Of a stretch of DNA of 64,000 bases, positions 10,036-17,944 are shown piece after piece; the stretch's first letter is position 1, and each line of letters opens with the position of its first letter. Location of the stretch: the NCBI GenBank assembly GCA_030373505.1, contig JAUCYS010000015.1:23995-87994 (forward strand). Direction: 5' to 3'. A model generated the notes under the pieces. It did no database searches. It saw only the letters and a list, made by a program, of their open reading frames with translations, and had not been told where the DNA came from. A program made the translations under genes and the position numbers. The stretch is from Parasphingorhabdus sp. GTDB taxonomy: Bacteria > Pseudomonadota > Alphaproteobacteria > Sphingomonadales > Sphingomonadaceae.

Positions 10036-11451
10036 TCAGGCCATGATCGCATATCTGGACTCGCCTGCTCCCCGGCACATCTGCTTGGAGACACGCGTCT
10101 CCTCCCCGTCGATGATCGCTACATCGGTAATGGTCAGGCATTTGCGTCCATTGGGTTCGGTGTTGAGCGCCGTGACCGTCGACGAACCCGACACGCCGCC
10201 GCGGGTCGGGCTTTGCCATTCGGCGACCGCCCCCACTTTTTCCTGCTCGACCACTGCAATTGTTGCCTCGGCGGCCTTTTCCTGTTCCTCCTGGCTCAAT
10301 TTGCAGGCAATTTCTCCGACCAGAACCGCGCCGGCAGCGCTGGCGATCAGCGTGCCGATCTTGTCCAGCCCGGCGGCCGACCCGACGACACCGCCAAACA
10401 CACCTCCCAGCAGGCCGCCACGGCCCCTCGACTTCTTGCAGGATTTATTGGAGCTGGCGGCGGCCTTGCCCTTCGTCGGCTTGCTCTGCTCGACCGGTTC
10501 GCCGCTGGCTGTTTGCATGTTCATGAACCCGTAATTGTCTGGCACGGGATAACCGCCGCAACCGGTATTGTAGCAATAGCGGTCGCTCAGATAGTTCCGG
10601 TCAGAATTGTAAAGCTCGACAGCCGCCCGGTAGACGGCCATATTTTTTCCGTCCGGATCCGAATTGGCGTGTTCCTCGCGCATCTCCTTGTAAAACCGGT
10701 CTCTGCTGGCGGCGGAATATTCCATCCTGCCCGCGACCTTCTCGGTGTAAATCCGCGAAATCTCGTTCTGATATTCGTTCATTTGCTTGCGATATTCGGT
10801 CAGGACATTGTTATAATAATCGTCAAGACGGGTAGTGCACTGATTGATATTGATCGCCTTGTCGTGCGGATCGGCCAGATGCAGATGGTCTTCCCGGCAG
10901 TCGGGATAGTCACCCTGCAGCAGAACCGGCGGAGAGGGCAGCTGGGGCAAGGGGGGCTCCACCTGCGGCGGCGGCACATAGGCCTTGTCTTCCGGAGCCA
11001 GCGAAGCAGGATCGTCCGGATTACCAGTGCTTGCCGCTTCTTCACTCACATTTTGGGATAACCCAAGACCGGACAGATCGGGCGTCTCAACCGCCATCTC
11101 CTCGGCCGGATCGGCCCGGTCCGATTGACCATATTCGGAAGGAGGCAGGTCAACCGGCTGCGGCCCCGCCGCAGCAGCCGGGCGTTGCCAGTTCAGTATC
11201 TGTATATTGCAATTGGGCTGGCCCGGCTCGGAACTGTAGAGACACGAACGGTAGGCCATGCCACGACTGGTCAAGCCGCTCTTCCCGGCCTTGGCAGGAT
11301 CGGAATGACATTCGGAGCAGGCAATGCCCGTAATGGTTGCGATCGCGACCGTCGCTTCGACCGGGCTGGAGGACAGCATGAACGCACCGACCGCAGCCGC
11401 GCCCATTGTTCCGAAGACACCAACGGCAAGCGCTGTTTGAACCTTGCTCAA
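10036..11451 (-). CDS. Glycine-zipper surface-antigen-like protein with N-terminal CXXCH motif
   Basis: A 471-residue protein, probably exported: an N-terminal hydrophobic segment (ALAVGVFGTMGAAAVGAFML) precedes the mature region. A CSECH motif lies at about residues 45-49. The centre is proline-rich, then helical and charged. A glycine zipper (GGLLGGVFGGVVGSAAG, about residue 350) is followed by a C-terminal beta domain (RKCLTITDVAIIDGEE) like that of Rickettsia 17-kDa/RT0821 surface antigens. The function is unknown; an envelope-associated role is inferred. The 275-bp upstream region (11452-11726) has no gene. Confidence 0.6.
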   Translation of the reverse strand: MSKVQTALAVGVFGTMGAAAVGAFMLSSSPVEATVAIATITGIACSECHSDPAKAGKSGLTSRGMAYRSCLYSSEPGQPNCNIQILNWQRPAAAAGPQPVDLPPSEYGQSDRADPAEEMAVETPDLSGLGLSQNVSEEAASTGNPDDPASLAPEDKAYVPPPQVEPPLPQLPSPPVLLQGDYPDCREDHLHLADPHDKAININQCTTRLDDYYNNVLTEYRKQMNEYQNEISRIYTEKVAGRMEYSAASRDRFYKEMREEHANSDPDGKNMAVYRAAVELYNSDRNYLSDRYCYNTGCGGYPVPDNYGFMNMQTASGEPVEQSKPTKGKAAASSNKSCKKSRGRGGLLGGVFGGVVGSAAGLDKIGTLIASAAGAVLVGEIACKLSQEEQEKAAEATIAVVEQEKVGAVAEWQSPTRGGVSGSSTVTALNTEPNGRKCLTITDVAIIDGEETRVSKQMCRGAGESRYAIMA

Positions 11452-11699
11452 ATTTTCCTCCTGCTTTCAGCTCCCGGCAAACCGGCTGTTCCCCTTGTCT
11501 GACCAACATGATCAGCAGAAGCCGCGTCGCTCGCTCTTGGCAACCTCCATACACCTTCTTGCGCCCCGGTATATGACCCGGATCATAGGCCCTCGCGTTT
11601 GGGCGAATCAATTTGTTTTTGGGCGAGAGCCTGTAACGAGGCAATTCCGGGCGGCAGCGCTGGAAAAGGCCCGGACTTTTTGTGAGCCTGCACAGAATC

Positions 11700-11712
11700 G
11701 ATTATGATTCCA
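11700..11712 (+). repeat. 13-bp copy of the tRNA-Met anticodon arm
   Basis: The sequence GATTATGATTCCA occurs here, 14 bp beyond the stop of the flavoenzyme gene, and again at 14246-14258 inside the minus-strand tRNA-Met, covering its anticodon loop and stem. The two copies are in the same orientation and bracket the flavoenzyme gene and its operator. This is the layout left by integration at an anticodon arm, although no integrase remains. At 13 bp, a chance match is not excluded. Confidence 0.45.
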
Positions 11713-11726
11713 GTGGAAATGCCAGG

Positions 11727-13835
11727 TTACCAGGGACCCAGTTCCGAGATTTCGCGCAGGAACGGCACCTCGTCGCTTGCGTCCATCTCAAATTCACGGG
11801 CGTAACGGTGCCCACTGAACACGGCTGCTGCAATCGTTCCGGGGGCGAGACTGTCTCCGATGCTGGAAAATGACTTGATACCAGCCTCGCGCACTTCATC
11901 CTGCCGTTCGGTGAGGGCCCGGAACACAGCATCATGCGACATGCGCGCAGTCACCATCACCAGCGAATGGGCTTCGATTGTCGTTTCCCGCCCCGTGAAA
12001 GCACAGGCGAGCTTCGCCGCTCCCCCACTGAAACCAGCCAGTCCCTGATTGGCCGCGATATTTATGCCCTTTTCCAAAAGGCGTTTCTGGATCCGCGGCT
12101 GTTCAAGCGTATTCACGGTCCAACCCGACACAATCGCTGCCGGTGTCACGAGCGTAACATTCAATCCCAGATCGCGGAGCTTTTCGGCAATAACACCGCC
12201 CATATAATAATGATCGTCGTCATAGACGACGATCGATCCGGTGGGAAAGCGGCCGGCCATGATATCGTCCGGCGTGAAAACCCCGCTGTCGTCCAGATCA
12301 GCGATGGGTATGCGGTGATAACGCGCAACACCGTCGCGCCGCCATGATGAACCAGTAGCAAGCACGATCCGGTCGAATTCCGCACCCAAGACTTCATCGG
12401 CGGACATTTCGCTGTCGAGATAGATATCCACATTTGCGAGCTGATGCAGTTGCCCGAGGCGATAGTCACGGACACGGCCCCAAGCCGAAAGACCAGGCAG
12501 GAGCGGTTCGCGCGCCGTCCGGCCGCCAAGCTCGGTCGTAGCTTCGGCCAAAGCGACGTCATAGCCGCGCTTACCCAGCGAAACCGCGCATTCCATTCCC
12601 GCCGGACCAGCCCCGACGATAAGGATGCGGTCCTCGCTTTCCTTCTTCGTGATGATTTCAGGATGCCATTTCCGACGCCACTCCTCGCCCATGGTCGGGT
12701 TCTGGGTACAGCGAATAGGCGTGTAGGTGTTGTCGGCAGCAGCACAGATATTGCAGCCAATACATTCGCGGATATCGTCAAGACGCCCTTCCTCGATCTT
12801 CCTGGGAAGAAACGGATCGGCAATCGACGGGCGCGCGGCACCCACCATGTCGAGGACTCCGCGACGCACTTGCGACACCATCGTGTCCGGCGACGTGAAG
12901 CGGCCGACCGAAACGACCGGTTTCCCCGTGATTTTCTTGACGAAGGAAACATATTCTTCATGCACGCCCTCCTCACCGAACCGTGAAGGCCGTGAGTCAT
13001 TGGACCAGTCACCGACTGTCACATCCCAAAGATCAGGAAGATCGGCCAGCATTTCGATGAGATCGCGGCCTTCGCCATCCGAACACAAACCGGCGGGGCC
13101 GACCAGTTCGTCGACGCAGATGCGCACCGGAACGGCGCAAGTGTCGCCCACGGCATCCTTCGTTTCCTCGATCAGCTCGCGCAGCAGGCGCGCCCGGTTT
13201 TCCAACGAACCGCCATATTCGTCAGTTCGCTGGTTATAGCGGCGCGACAGGAACTGCATTGGCGTCGTCAGCCCGTGCGCTGCATAAACATAAATTAGGT
13301 CAAACCCGGCCTGCTTCGCACGACGGGCAGCGGCAACGTGCCAACGACGCAGATTTCGGATGTCTTCCTTATCCATCGCTCGCGACTGGACGGGATCGTA
13401 GGAAACAACGGTGTGCGACGACGGGCCAAGCGGAACCTCGCGCGAAATGCGATTCTGGGCACGGAATCCGTGATGGCCAAGTTCGACCCCGGCAAGGGAA
13501 TCAAACTCGTGGATGCCTTCTGCCGCGCGCGCCAGGGCCGGGATGTCCCGATCATCCCACAAACGCGCTTCATTGTGCGGAGAGATATCTGCAGATGGGT
13601 GAATCTCGCAAACTTCGGTGCAGACCACTGCCCAGCCGCCTTCAGCCTTGACGCGGCGCATCGCTGCCATGCCGGACGGCGCACGGTGGCCCATGCCATT
13701 GCAATGCGGCACCTGATAGAACCGGTTCCGCGCCGTCACAGGCCCAATCTGAACGGGCTCAAACAGAATATCGTAACGCGAGTCCTTCAACCAAACCTCC
13801 CTGAACTGACCGACCGAAATGGCACCGCCGGGCAC
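11727..13835 (-). CDS. Trimethylamine/dimethylamine dehydrogenase-like iron-sulfur flavoprotein
   Basis: A protein of up to 702 residues with an N-terminal Old-Yellow-Enzyme TIM barrel, a 4Fe-4S cluster motif (CX2CX2CX11C starting CIGC) and a C-terminal ADP/FAD-binding domain (VGAGPAGMECA). The barrel keeps YQVPHC, whose Cys forms 6-S-cysteinyl-FMN in trimethylamine dehydrogenase. Using a TTG at 13787 places that Cys at residue 29, close to Cys30 of the known enzyme, so the true start may be there and not at 13835. The segment TEVC has Val where, from memory, trimethylamine dehydrogenase has the substrate-bowl Tyr60, so the amine substrate is uncertain. Confidence 0.82.
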   Translation of the reverse strand: MPGGAISVGQFREVWLKDSRYDILFEPVQIGPVTARNRFYQVPHCNGMGHRAPSGMAAMRRVKAEGGWAVVCTEVCEIHPSADISPHNEARLWDDRDIPALARAAEGIHEFDSLAGVELGHHGFRAQNRISREVPLGPSSHTVVSYDPVQSRAMDKEDIRNLRRWHVAAARRAKQAGFDLIYVYAAHGLTTPMQFLSRRYNQRTDEYGGSLENRARLLRELIEETKDAVGDTCAVPVRICVDELVGPAGLCSDGEGRDLIEMLADLPDLWDVTVGDWSNDSRPSRFGEEGVHEEYVSFVKKITGKPVVSVGRFTSPDTMVSQVRRGVLDMVGAARPSIADPFLPRKIEEGRLDDIRECIGCNICAAADNTYTPIRCTQNPTMGEEWRRKWHPEIITKKESEDRILIVGAGPAGMECAVSLGKRGYDVALAEATTELGGRTAREPLLPGLSAWGRVRDYRLGQLHQLANVDIYLDSEMSADEVLGAEFDRIVLATGSSWRRDGVARYHRIPIADLDDSGVFTPDDIMAGRFPTGSIVVYDDDHYYMGGVIAEKLRDLGLNVTLVTPAAIVSGWTVNTLEQPRIQKRLLEKGINIAANQGLAGFSGGAAKLACAFTGRETTIEAHSLVMVTARMSHDAVFRALTERQDEVREAGIKSFSSIGDSLAPGTIAAAVFSGHRYAREFEMDASDEVPFLREISELGPW

Positions 13836-13923
13836 ATCGTTCGCATGCCCATGCCTCCTGTAATTTCGACAATTTTTCCAAGCCCCAAGCCACGCGGGAA
13901 GCTAATAAAATTGAACATCGTAC

Positions 13924-13956
13924 GCAACAATAAACACTTATTTTGGCTATTGTTGC
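13924..13956. promoter_or_regulatory. 9-bp inverted repeat upstream of the flavoenzyme gene
   Basis: A perfect inverted repeat, GCAACAATA and TATTGTTGC, separated by 15 bp, lies 89 bp upstream of the longest possible start of the flavoenzyme gene in an AT-rich stretch. A related half-site (TTGCAATA) follows at about 13974. It looks like an operator for a dimeric regulator. Apart from this, the gene-free interval 13836-14209 shows nothing I can name. Confidence 0.45.
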
Positions 13957-14209
13957 AAATATGAAACCGTCTTGCAATAGGCCCCACGCAGGCCTGCCCG
14001 TGGCTAGCCTAGGAGAATCGCAATCTCTTAACTCGTCACGTTCAGCAACCCGGACACAGTTCGCCCTCCGTTGGGCCCCTGCTTCGACAGACGGGAAGCA
14101 AATCCGGCTTCAAGCGAATACAAGCGGACGCGAATCAGCCCTATCGCTTTGTTTTTCTGTAATTTTACGGCCATATAAGGAAGTATACGAACCCATTCGG
14201 ATTCGAAAT

Positions 14210-14286
14210 TGGTAGCGGAGGAGGGACTCGAACCCCCGACACATGGATTATGATTCCACTGCTCTAACCACCTGAGCTACTCCGCC
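14210..14286 (-). tRNA. tRNA-Met (anticodon CAU)
   Basis: A 77-nt cloverleaf on the minus strand. The acceptor stem starts GGCGGAG and pairs with CTCCGCT, the D-arm contains AGCTCAG, the anticodon loop is ATCATAA (CAU) and the T-arm is GGGGG-TTCGAGT-CCCTC; CCA is encoded. It is not the initiator (no run of three G-C pairs with the initiator loop). Elongator Met is the best call; a lysidine-modified Ile2 tRNA is less likely. Confidence 0.9.
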
Positions 14287-14464
14287 AACCGGTCCCGGAG
14301 ATCGCTTTGATCGTCCCGAAACACTCACTGGATCGCGGCGCTATAGTCACAGCATTGAGTGCGGTCAACAAGCTGAAGAGAGAAATACGCTAAAACTTGC
14401 ACGGCCAATGCTATCCGCGCTAACAGCGCTTTCCGAGCCAGAATTGAGGCACCAAGGGGCAGAT

Positions 14465-15700
14465 ATGAACGCATTTTATGATATCTTGATTGTTGGCGCG
14501 GGCCATGCCGGCGCACAGGCAGCGATTGCCTTGCGCCAGAAGAAGTTTGAAGGCTCGATCGGGCTGGTCGGAAACGAGAAATATCCCCCCTACGAGCGCC
14601 CTCCGCTTTCCAAGGAATATCTTGCCGGCGAAAAGCCCTTTGAACGGATTCTGCTGCGCCCCGAAAGCTTCTGGGTCGAACGCGAGATCGATCTGCTGAC
14701 CGGTCGGCGGGTTTCGAAACTGGATCCGGTCGGCAAGACCGTGACCTTGGCCTCCGACGATGAGATTGGCTATGGCAAGCTGATCTGGGCGACCGGCGGC
14801 TCGCCGCGCATGCTCGATTGTCCGGGCAGCCAGGCGCGCAACATCCACGCGGTTCGCTCGCGGGCCGACGTCGACAAGATCATGGCGGCCCTGCCCTCCG
14901 TAAAAAAAGTCGTTGTCATCGGCGGTGGCTATATCGGGCTGGAAGCGGCTGCGGTGCTGACCAAATTGGGCAAGCAGATCACCATCGTCGAGTCGCTGGA
15001 CCGGGTCCTGTCCCGCGTTGCCGGCGAGACCCTGTCCCGCTTTTTTGAAGCCGAACACCGCAGCCACGGTGTCACCATCGAACTGGAAGCCACCGTGGCC
15101 GGCTTTGAAACCGGCGACGATGGCATTGCCACCGCCGTGACCCTGGCCGACGGACGGCGGCTGGAAGCGGACATGTTCGTGGTCGGCATCGGCATCATCC
15201 CCGAAACCGGTCCGCTGGTGGCCGCCGGCGCCGCGACCGGCAATGGCGTGGACGTTGACCAGCATTGCCGGACCAGCCTGGAGGATGTCTACGCGATCGG
15301 CGACTGCGCCGCGCACAGCAACGCCTATGCCGACGGCGCGATGATCCGGCTCGAATCGGTCCAGAATGCCAATGACCAGGCCAAGGTGGCCGCGCTCGAC
15401 ATATTGGGCGAGGAAGCCGAATATGACGCCGTCCCCTGGTTCTGGTCGAATCAATATGATCTGAAGCTGCAGACCGTCGGCCTGTCGACCGGCCACGACA
15501 GCTATGTCGTTCGCGGCGACCCGGCTTCGCGCAAATTTTCGGTCATCTATTATCGCGACGGCAAGGTCGTGGCCCTCGACTGCGTCAACGCGACCAAGGA
15601 CTATGTGCAGGGGCGCAAGGCCGTCGTCGAGGGGCTGAACCTCGACAAGGACGAACTCGCCAATACCGAGATTCCGCTGAAGGAAGTCGGCGTCCGCTAG
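14465..15700 (+). CDS. NAD(P)H-dependent ferredoxin/rubredoxin reductase-like FAD oxidoreductase
   Basis: A 411-residue protein of the putidaredoxin reductase/BphA4 type. The FAD-binding VGAGHAGAQA is near residue 9, the NAD-binding IGGGYIGLEA near residue 150, the second FAD motif (YAIGDCAAH) near residue 279, and a C-terminal reductase domain (WFWSNQYDLKLQ) follows. It transfers electrons from NAD(P)H to a 2Fe-2S ferredoxin, probably for a P450 or oxygenase encoded elsewhere. The start at 14465 is chosen because the longer reading adds 19 residues before the canonical dinucleotide fold. It converges on the next gene with a 4-bp overlap. Confidence 0.9.
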   Translation: MNAFYDILIVGAGHAGAQAAIALRQKKFEGSIGLVGNEKYPPYERPPLSKEYLAGEKPFERILLRPESFWVEREIDLLTGRRVSKLDPVGKTVTLASDDEIGYGKLIWATGGSPRMLDCPGSQARNIHAVRSRADVDKIMAALPSVKKVVVIGGGYIGLEAAAVLTKLGKQITIVESLDRVLSRVAGETLSRFFEAEHRSHGVTIELEATVAGFETGDDGIATAVTLADGRRLEADMFVVGIGIIPETGPLVAAGAATGNGVDVDQHCRTSLEDVYAIGDCAAHSNAYADGAMIRLESVQNANDQAKVAALDILGEEAEYDAVPWFWSNQYDLKLQTVGLSTGHDSYVVRGDPASRKFSVIYYRDGKVVALDCVNATKDYVQGRKAVVEGLNLDKDELANTEIPLKEVGVR

Positions 15701-16215
15701 CGCCCCCGAAAGGGCCAGGAACCGATATCCTGCCACGGGCCGTCGAGATAATAATGCAACGCGATTCCGTGGACGACAAAGGGCCGCGGCTCGAATTCGG
15801 CCGACAGTTTGTCAAACAGGCGCTTGGCCTCTTTCGGGACCACCTTGTTCTGAATGGTGACATGCAGTCTTGGCGTCTGTTGGTCCTGCGCGGTCAGCAG
15901 GCCGGCAAAGCGTTCCGCCAGTTCCATCCTCAGCGCCAGCAGTTCCGGCGCGTGCAGCTGATAGGCGACCCCGCGCCCGAGATGGATCAGACCGGATAAA
16001 GTCGCTGTCGGTTTCGGCAGATCCGCCGCAAGCGCGCTCACCGCCGCCTTGATTTCATCCAGCGCCTGGGGCGGCAAATGGTGAAACAGCGTGATATGCG
16101 CGCTGATCTGGTTTCGCTCCGGCGGAAAATAGCGCCTGCGCAGACTGTCGGCCCAGGCAAAGTCGGCCTTGCCCATCTGCGCCGTCATGATGATGGGTTT
16201 GTTGAGGCGCTCCAT
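15697..16215 (-). CDS. 2'-5' RNA ligase family protein (2H phosphoesterase)
   Basis: A 172-residue protein with the two HxTx motifs of the 2H phosphoesterase superfamily: HITL near residue 40 and HVTI near residue 117. These proteins act on 2',3'-cyclic or 2'-5' phosphodiester ends of RNA. The size matches the ThpR/LigT group. It overlaps the convergent reductase gene by 4 bp. Its substrate in vivo is not known. Confidence 0.85.
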   Translation of the reverse strand: MERLNKPIIMTAQMGKADFAWADSLRRRYFPPERNQISAHITLFHHLPPQALDEIKAAVSALAADLPKPTATLSGLIHLGRGVAYQLHAPELLALRMELAERFAGLLTAQDQQTPRLHVTIQNKVVPKEAKRLFDKLSAEFEPRPFVVHGIALHYYLDGPWQDIGSWPFRGR

Positions 16216-16239
16216 GGTCCCTGTCTATCGCACACAATA

Positions 16240-16269
16240 AAACCGCGAGCAATTTCTCGCTCGCGGTTT
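16240..16269. terminator. Rho-independent hairpin downstream of the peroxiredoxin gene
   Basis: A perfect 11-bp inverted repeat (AAACCGCGAGC and its complement) with an 8-nt loop. The AAA/TTT ends give a short U-tract in either direction. It lies 21 bp past the peroxiredoxin stop codon and just upstream of the start of the 2'-5' ligase-like gene. Confidence 0.85.
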
Positions 16270-16290
16270 CATTTGGGGGTCAAAATTTGA

Positions 16291-16842
16291 CTAGGCGGCT
16301 TTGCGTTCCGCTTCGTCCTGGTCGAGCCAGTTCAGGAGCTTTTCCGGGGTCGATTCGACATAGGGATCATTGTCGACGCCTTCGTCATTGATACCGGGTT
16401 CTTCGAACCAGGCGCTGACAACGCCATCATCCGCAATCATCGAATAGCGCCAGCTGCGATCACCAAAACCGAGATGGTTTTTCTTGATCAGCATGCCCAT
16501 GCGGCGGGTAAAATCGCCCGATCCGTCCGGAAGCAGCTTGACCTTTTCCAGACCGAGGGACTTGCCCCACTGATACATTACGAATGCGTCATTGACGGAG
16601 ATGCAATAAACTTCGTCGACGCCGCGCGCCTTGAATTCGTCATAAAGACGCTCGAAGGCAGGGCACTGTTCGTTCGTGCAGGTCGGGGTAAAGGCTCCGG
16701 GCAGAGAGAATACGGCGATGCGCTTGCCGGCAAACAGCTCCTTGGTGTTCACGTCCTGCCAGCGGAAGGGATTGTCGCCGTCGACCGATTCGTCGCGGAC
16801 GCGGGTTTTCAGGGTGACTTCAGGGATATTTCTACCAATCAT
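16291..16842 (-). CDS. Peroxiredoxin (Prx5/AhpC-TSA family)
   Basis: A 183-residue thiol peroxidase that reduces H2O2 and alkyl hydroperoxides. The active-site motif is PGAFTPTCT with peroxidatic Cys55; Cys60 follows. DGSGDFTRRMGM is the typical second half of Prx5-type enzymes. The ATG at 16842 is preferred: a longer in-frame extension to 16902 lacks family similarity and a ribosome-binding site precedes 16842 (AAGGAG). Expected to be cytosolic and to use glutathione or thioredoxin. Confidence 0.92.
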   Translation of the reverse strand: MIGRNIPEVTLKTRVRDESVDGDNPFRWQDVNTKELFAGKRIAVFSLPGAFTPTCTNEQCPAFERLYDEFKARGVDEVYCISVNDAFVMYQWGKSLGLEKVKLLPDGSGDFTRRMGMLIKKNHLGFGDRSWRYSMIADDGVVSAWFEEPGINDEGVDNDPYVESTPEKLLNWLDQDEAERKAA

Positions 16843-16920
16843 GTTGGCTCCTTTTTGATTTGCGTTGGCGAGCATTTGCCATGCCTTGTTATATCGATCC
16901 AATTGGTTTTTTGTGACAGG

Positions 16921-16941
16921 CTGATCAACTTAGTCGATCAG
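16921..16941. promoter_or_regulatory. Dyad upstream of the peroxiredoxin gene
   Basis: CTGATC and GATCAG are separated by 9 bp, about 80-100 bp upstream of the peroxiredoxin start. A TATAAC box on the minus strand at 16893-16888 lies between this dyad and the gene. The dyad could be an operator for a redox-responsive regulator, but the regulator is unknown. Confidence 0.3.
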
Positions 16942-17027
16942 TAGCTGGCTCTACTCAAACTTTCAGTTTGCCTGTCGACAGAACGCAACCATAGCGGCTG
17001 ATCGGGCCCGGAGTTTTCTACGCCAGA

Positions 17028-17759
17028 TCAGGCGGATGTGCTGAACGGAGTGAAATCGGTATCTTCATCAAAGATATCCACCCCTTCGCGTCGTTTCAGC
17101 CATCCGACCACAACATAGGTCACTGGCGTCAGCAGCGCTTCCCACAGCACTTTCAGAAGCCAGTTGGTCACCATCACGGTAATCACTGCCGAAGTCTCCC
17201 ATATGCCCAGAAAGGCGAGCGGATAGAAGATCAGGCTGTCGACGCCCTGCCCCACCACCGTCGAGCCGATCGTCCGGCTCCACAAGGCCTTGCCCTGCGT
17301 CCAGACCTTCATCCGCGCCATCACATAGCTGTTGACGAATTCCCCCGCCCAGAAGGCAATGATTGAGGCCGCCACGATGCGCGGTACCTGGCCGAATACG
17401 CTTTCGTAGGCCGCCTGCCCGTCCCAGCCAGCCGCCGGCGGCAGGGACACCACTACCCAGCTCATGAAGGCCATGAACAGCAGCGCTGCAAAACCGGCCC
17501 AGATCACGCGTCTCGCCCGCGCATAGCCGTAGACCTCGGTCAGCACGTCGCCGATCACATAGCCGAGCGGGAAGAACAATATCCCCGCGCCATAGATCCA
17601 TTGCTCGCCGCTGATCATGACGAAGGTCGGCTTGGCGGCACCGATGACATTGGACAGCAGCAAAACCGTGACAAAGGCCGCCATCACGAAATCATAATAG
17701 CGGAAATGATGGCCGGCCTGGGTGGACGCCGAGGTCCGCTGAATGGAGCTGTCCTGCAT
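17028..17759 (-). CDS. Queuosine precursor transporter (YhhQ/DUF165 family)
   Basis: A 243-residue integral membrane protein with about six hydrophobic segments and the family hallmarks FFPLGYVIGDVLTEVYGY (residues 62-79) and GQGVDSLIFYPLAF (residues 170-183). Family members import 7-cyano-7-deazaguanine or preQ1 for tRNA queuosine. It is the last host gene before the prophage; its promoter lies in the 100 bp between it and the truncated tRNA. Confidence 0.9.
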   Translation of the reverse strand: MQDSSIQRTSASTQAGHHFRYYDFVMAAFVTVLLLSNVIGAAKPTFVMISGEQWIYGAGILFFPLGYVIGDVLTEVYGYARARRVIWAGFAALLFMAFMSWVVVSLPPAAGWDGQAAYESVFGQVPRIVAASIIAFWAGEFVNSYVMARMKVWTQGKALWSRTIGSTVVGQGVDSLIFYPLAFLGIWETSAVITVMVTNWLLKVLWEALLTPVTYVVVGWLKRREGVDIFDEDTDFTPFSTSA

Positions 17760-17822
17760 CCCCCGACCTTAGCCCAGTCCCGCGACATTTCAACAATTAT
17801 GGCAGAGCGTGCACATCACGGT

Positions 17823-17850
17823 TTGCAGCCGGTCAAAAGACCGCTAAAGC
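17823..17850 (+). promoter_or_regulatory. Candidate native promoter of tRNA-Arg(UCU), now cut off by the prophage
   Basis: TTGCAG (17823-17828) and TAAAGC (17845-17850) are spaced by 16 bp and would start transcription about 7 bp before the tRNA 5' end at 17864. Because the prophage separates this site from the 3' half of the tRNA, it now drives only the truncated half-gene. The hexamers are weak matches. Confidence 0.35.
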
Positions 17851-17863
17851 GCATGGAAATTGC

Positions 17864-17906
17864 GCGCCCGTAGCTCATCTGGATAGAGCGCGAGACTTCT
17901 AATCTT
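17864..17906 (+). repeat. attL core (5' half of tRNA-Arg)
   Basis: This 43-bp stretch is identical to 55483-55525 and corresponds to nucleotides 1-43 of tRNA-Arg(UCU), from the acceptor 5' strand through the anticodon loop and into the anticodon stem. It diverges from the intact tRNA immediately after AATCTT. It is therefore the integration core and a non-functional half tRNA. Confidence 0.93.
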
Positions 17907-17944
17907 TTGTGCCCTTTTGCTGTAGCCCTAGAATATACTGGGTT

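Noticed and set aside
17028..17759. Queuosine-precursor transporter as part of a phage 7-deazaguanine DNA modification system
   Set aside because: It lies outside attL and no QueC/D/E, FolE or DpdA-like gene is present in the prophage.
17864..17906. A functional second tRNA-Arg(UCU) at the left end
   Set aside because: Only nucleotides 1-43 are present; the T-arm and acceptor 3' strand are missing, so it is an att half-gene.
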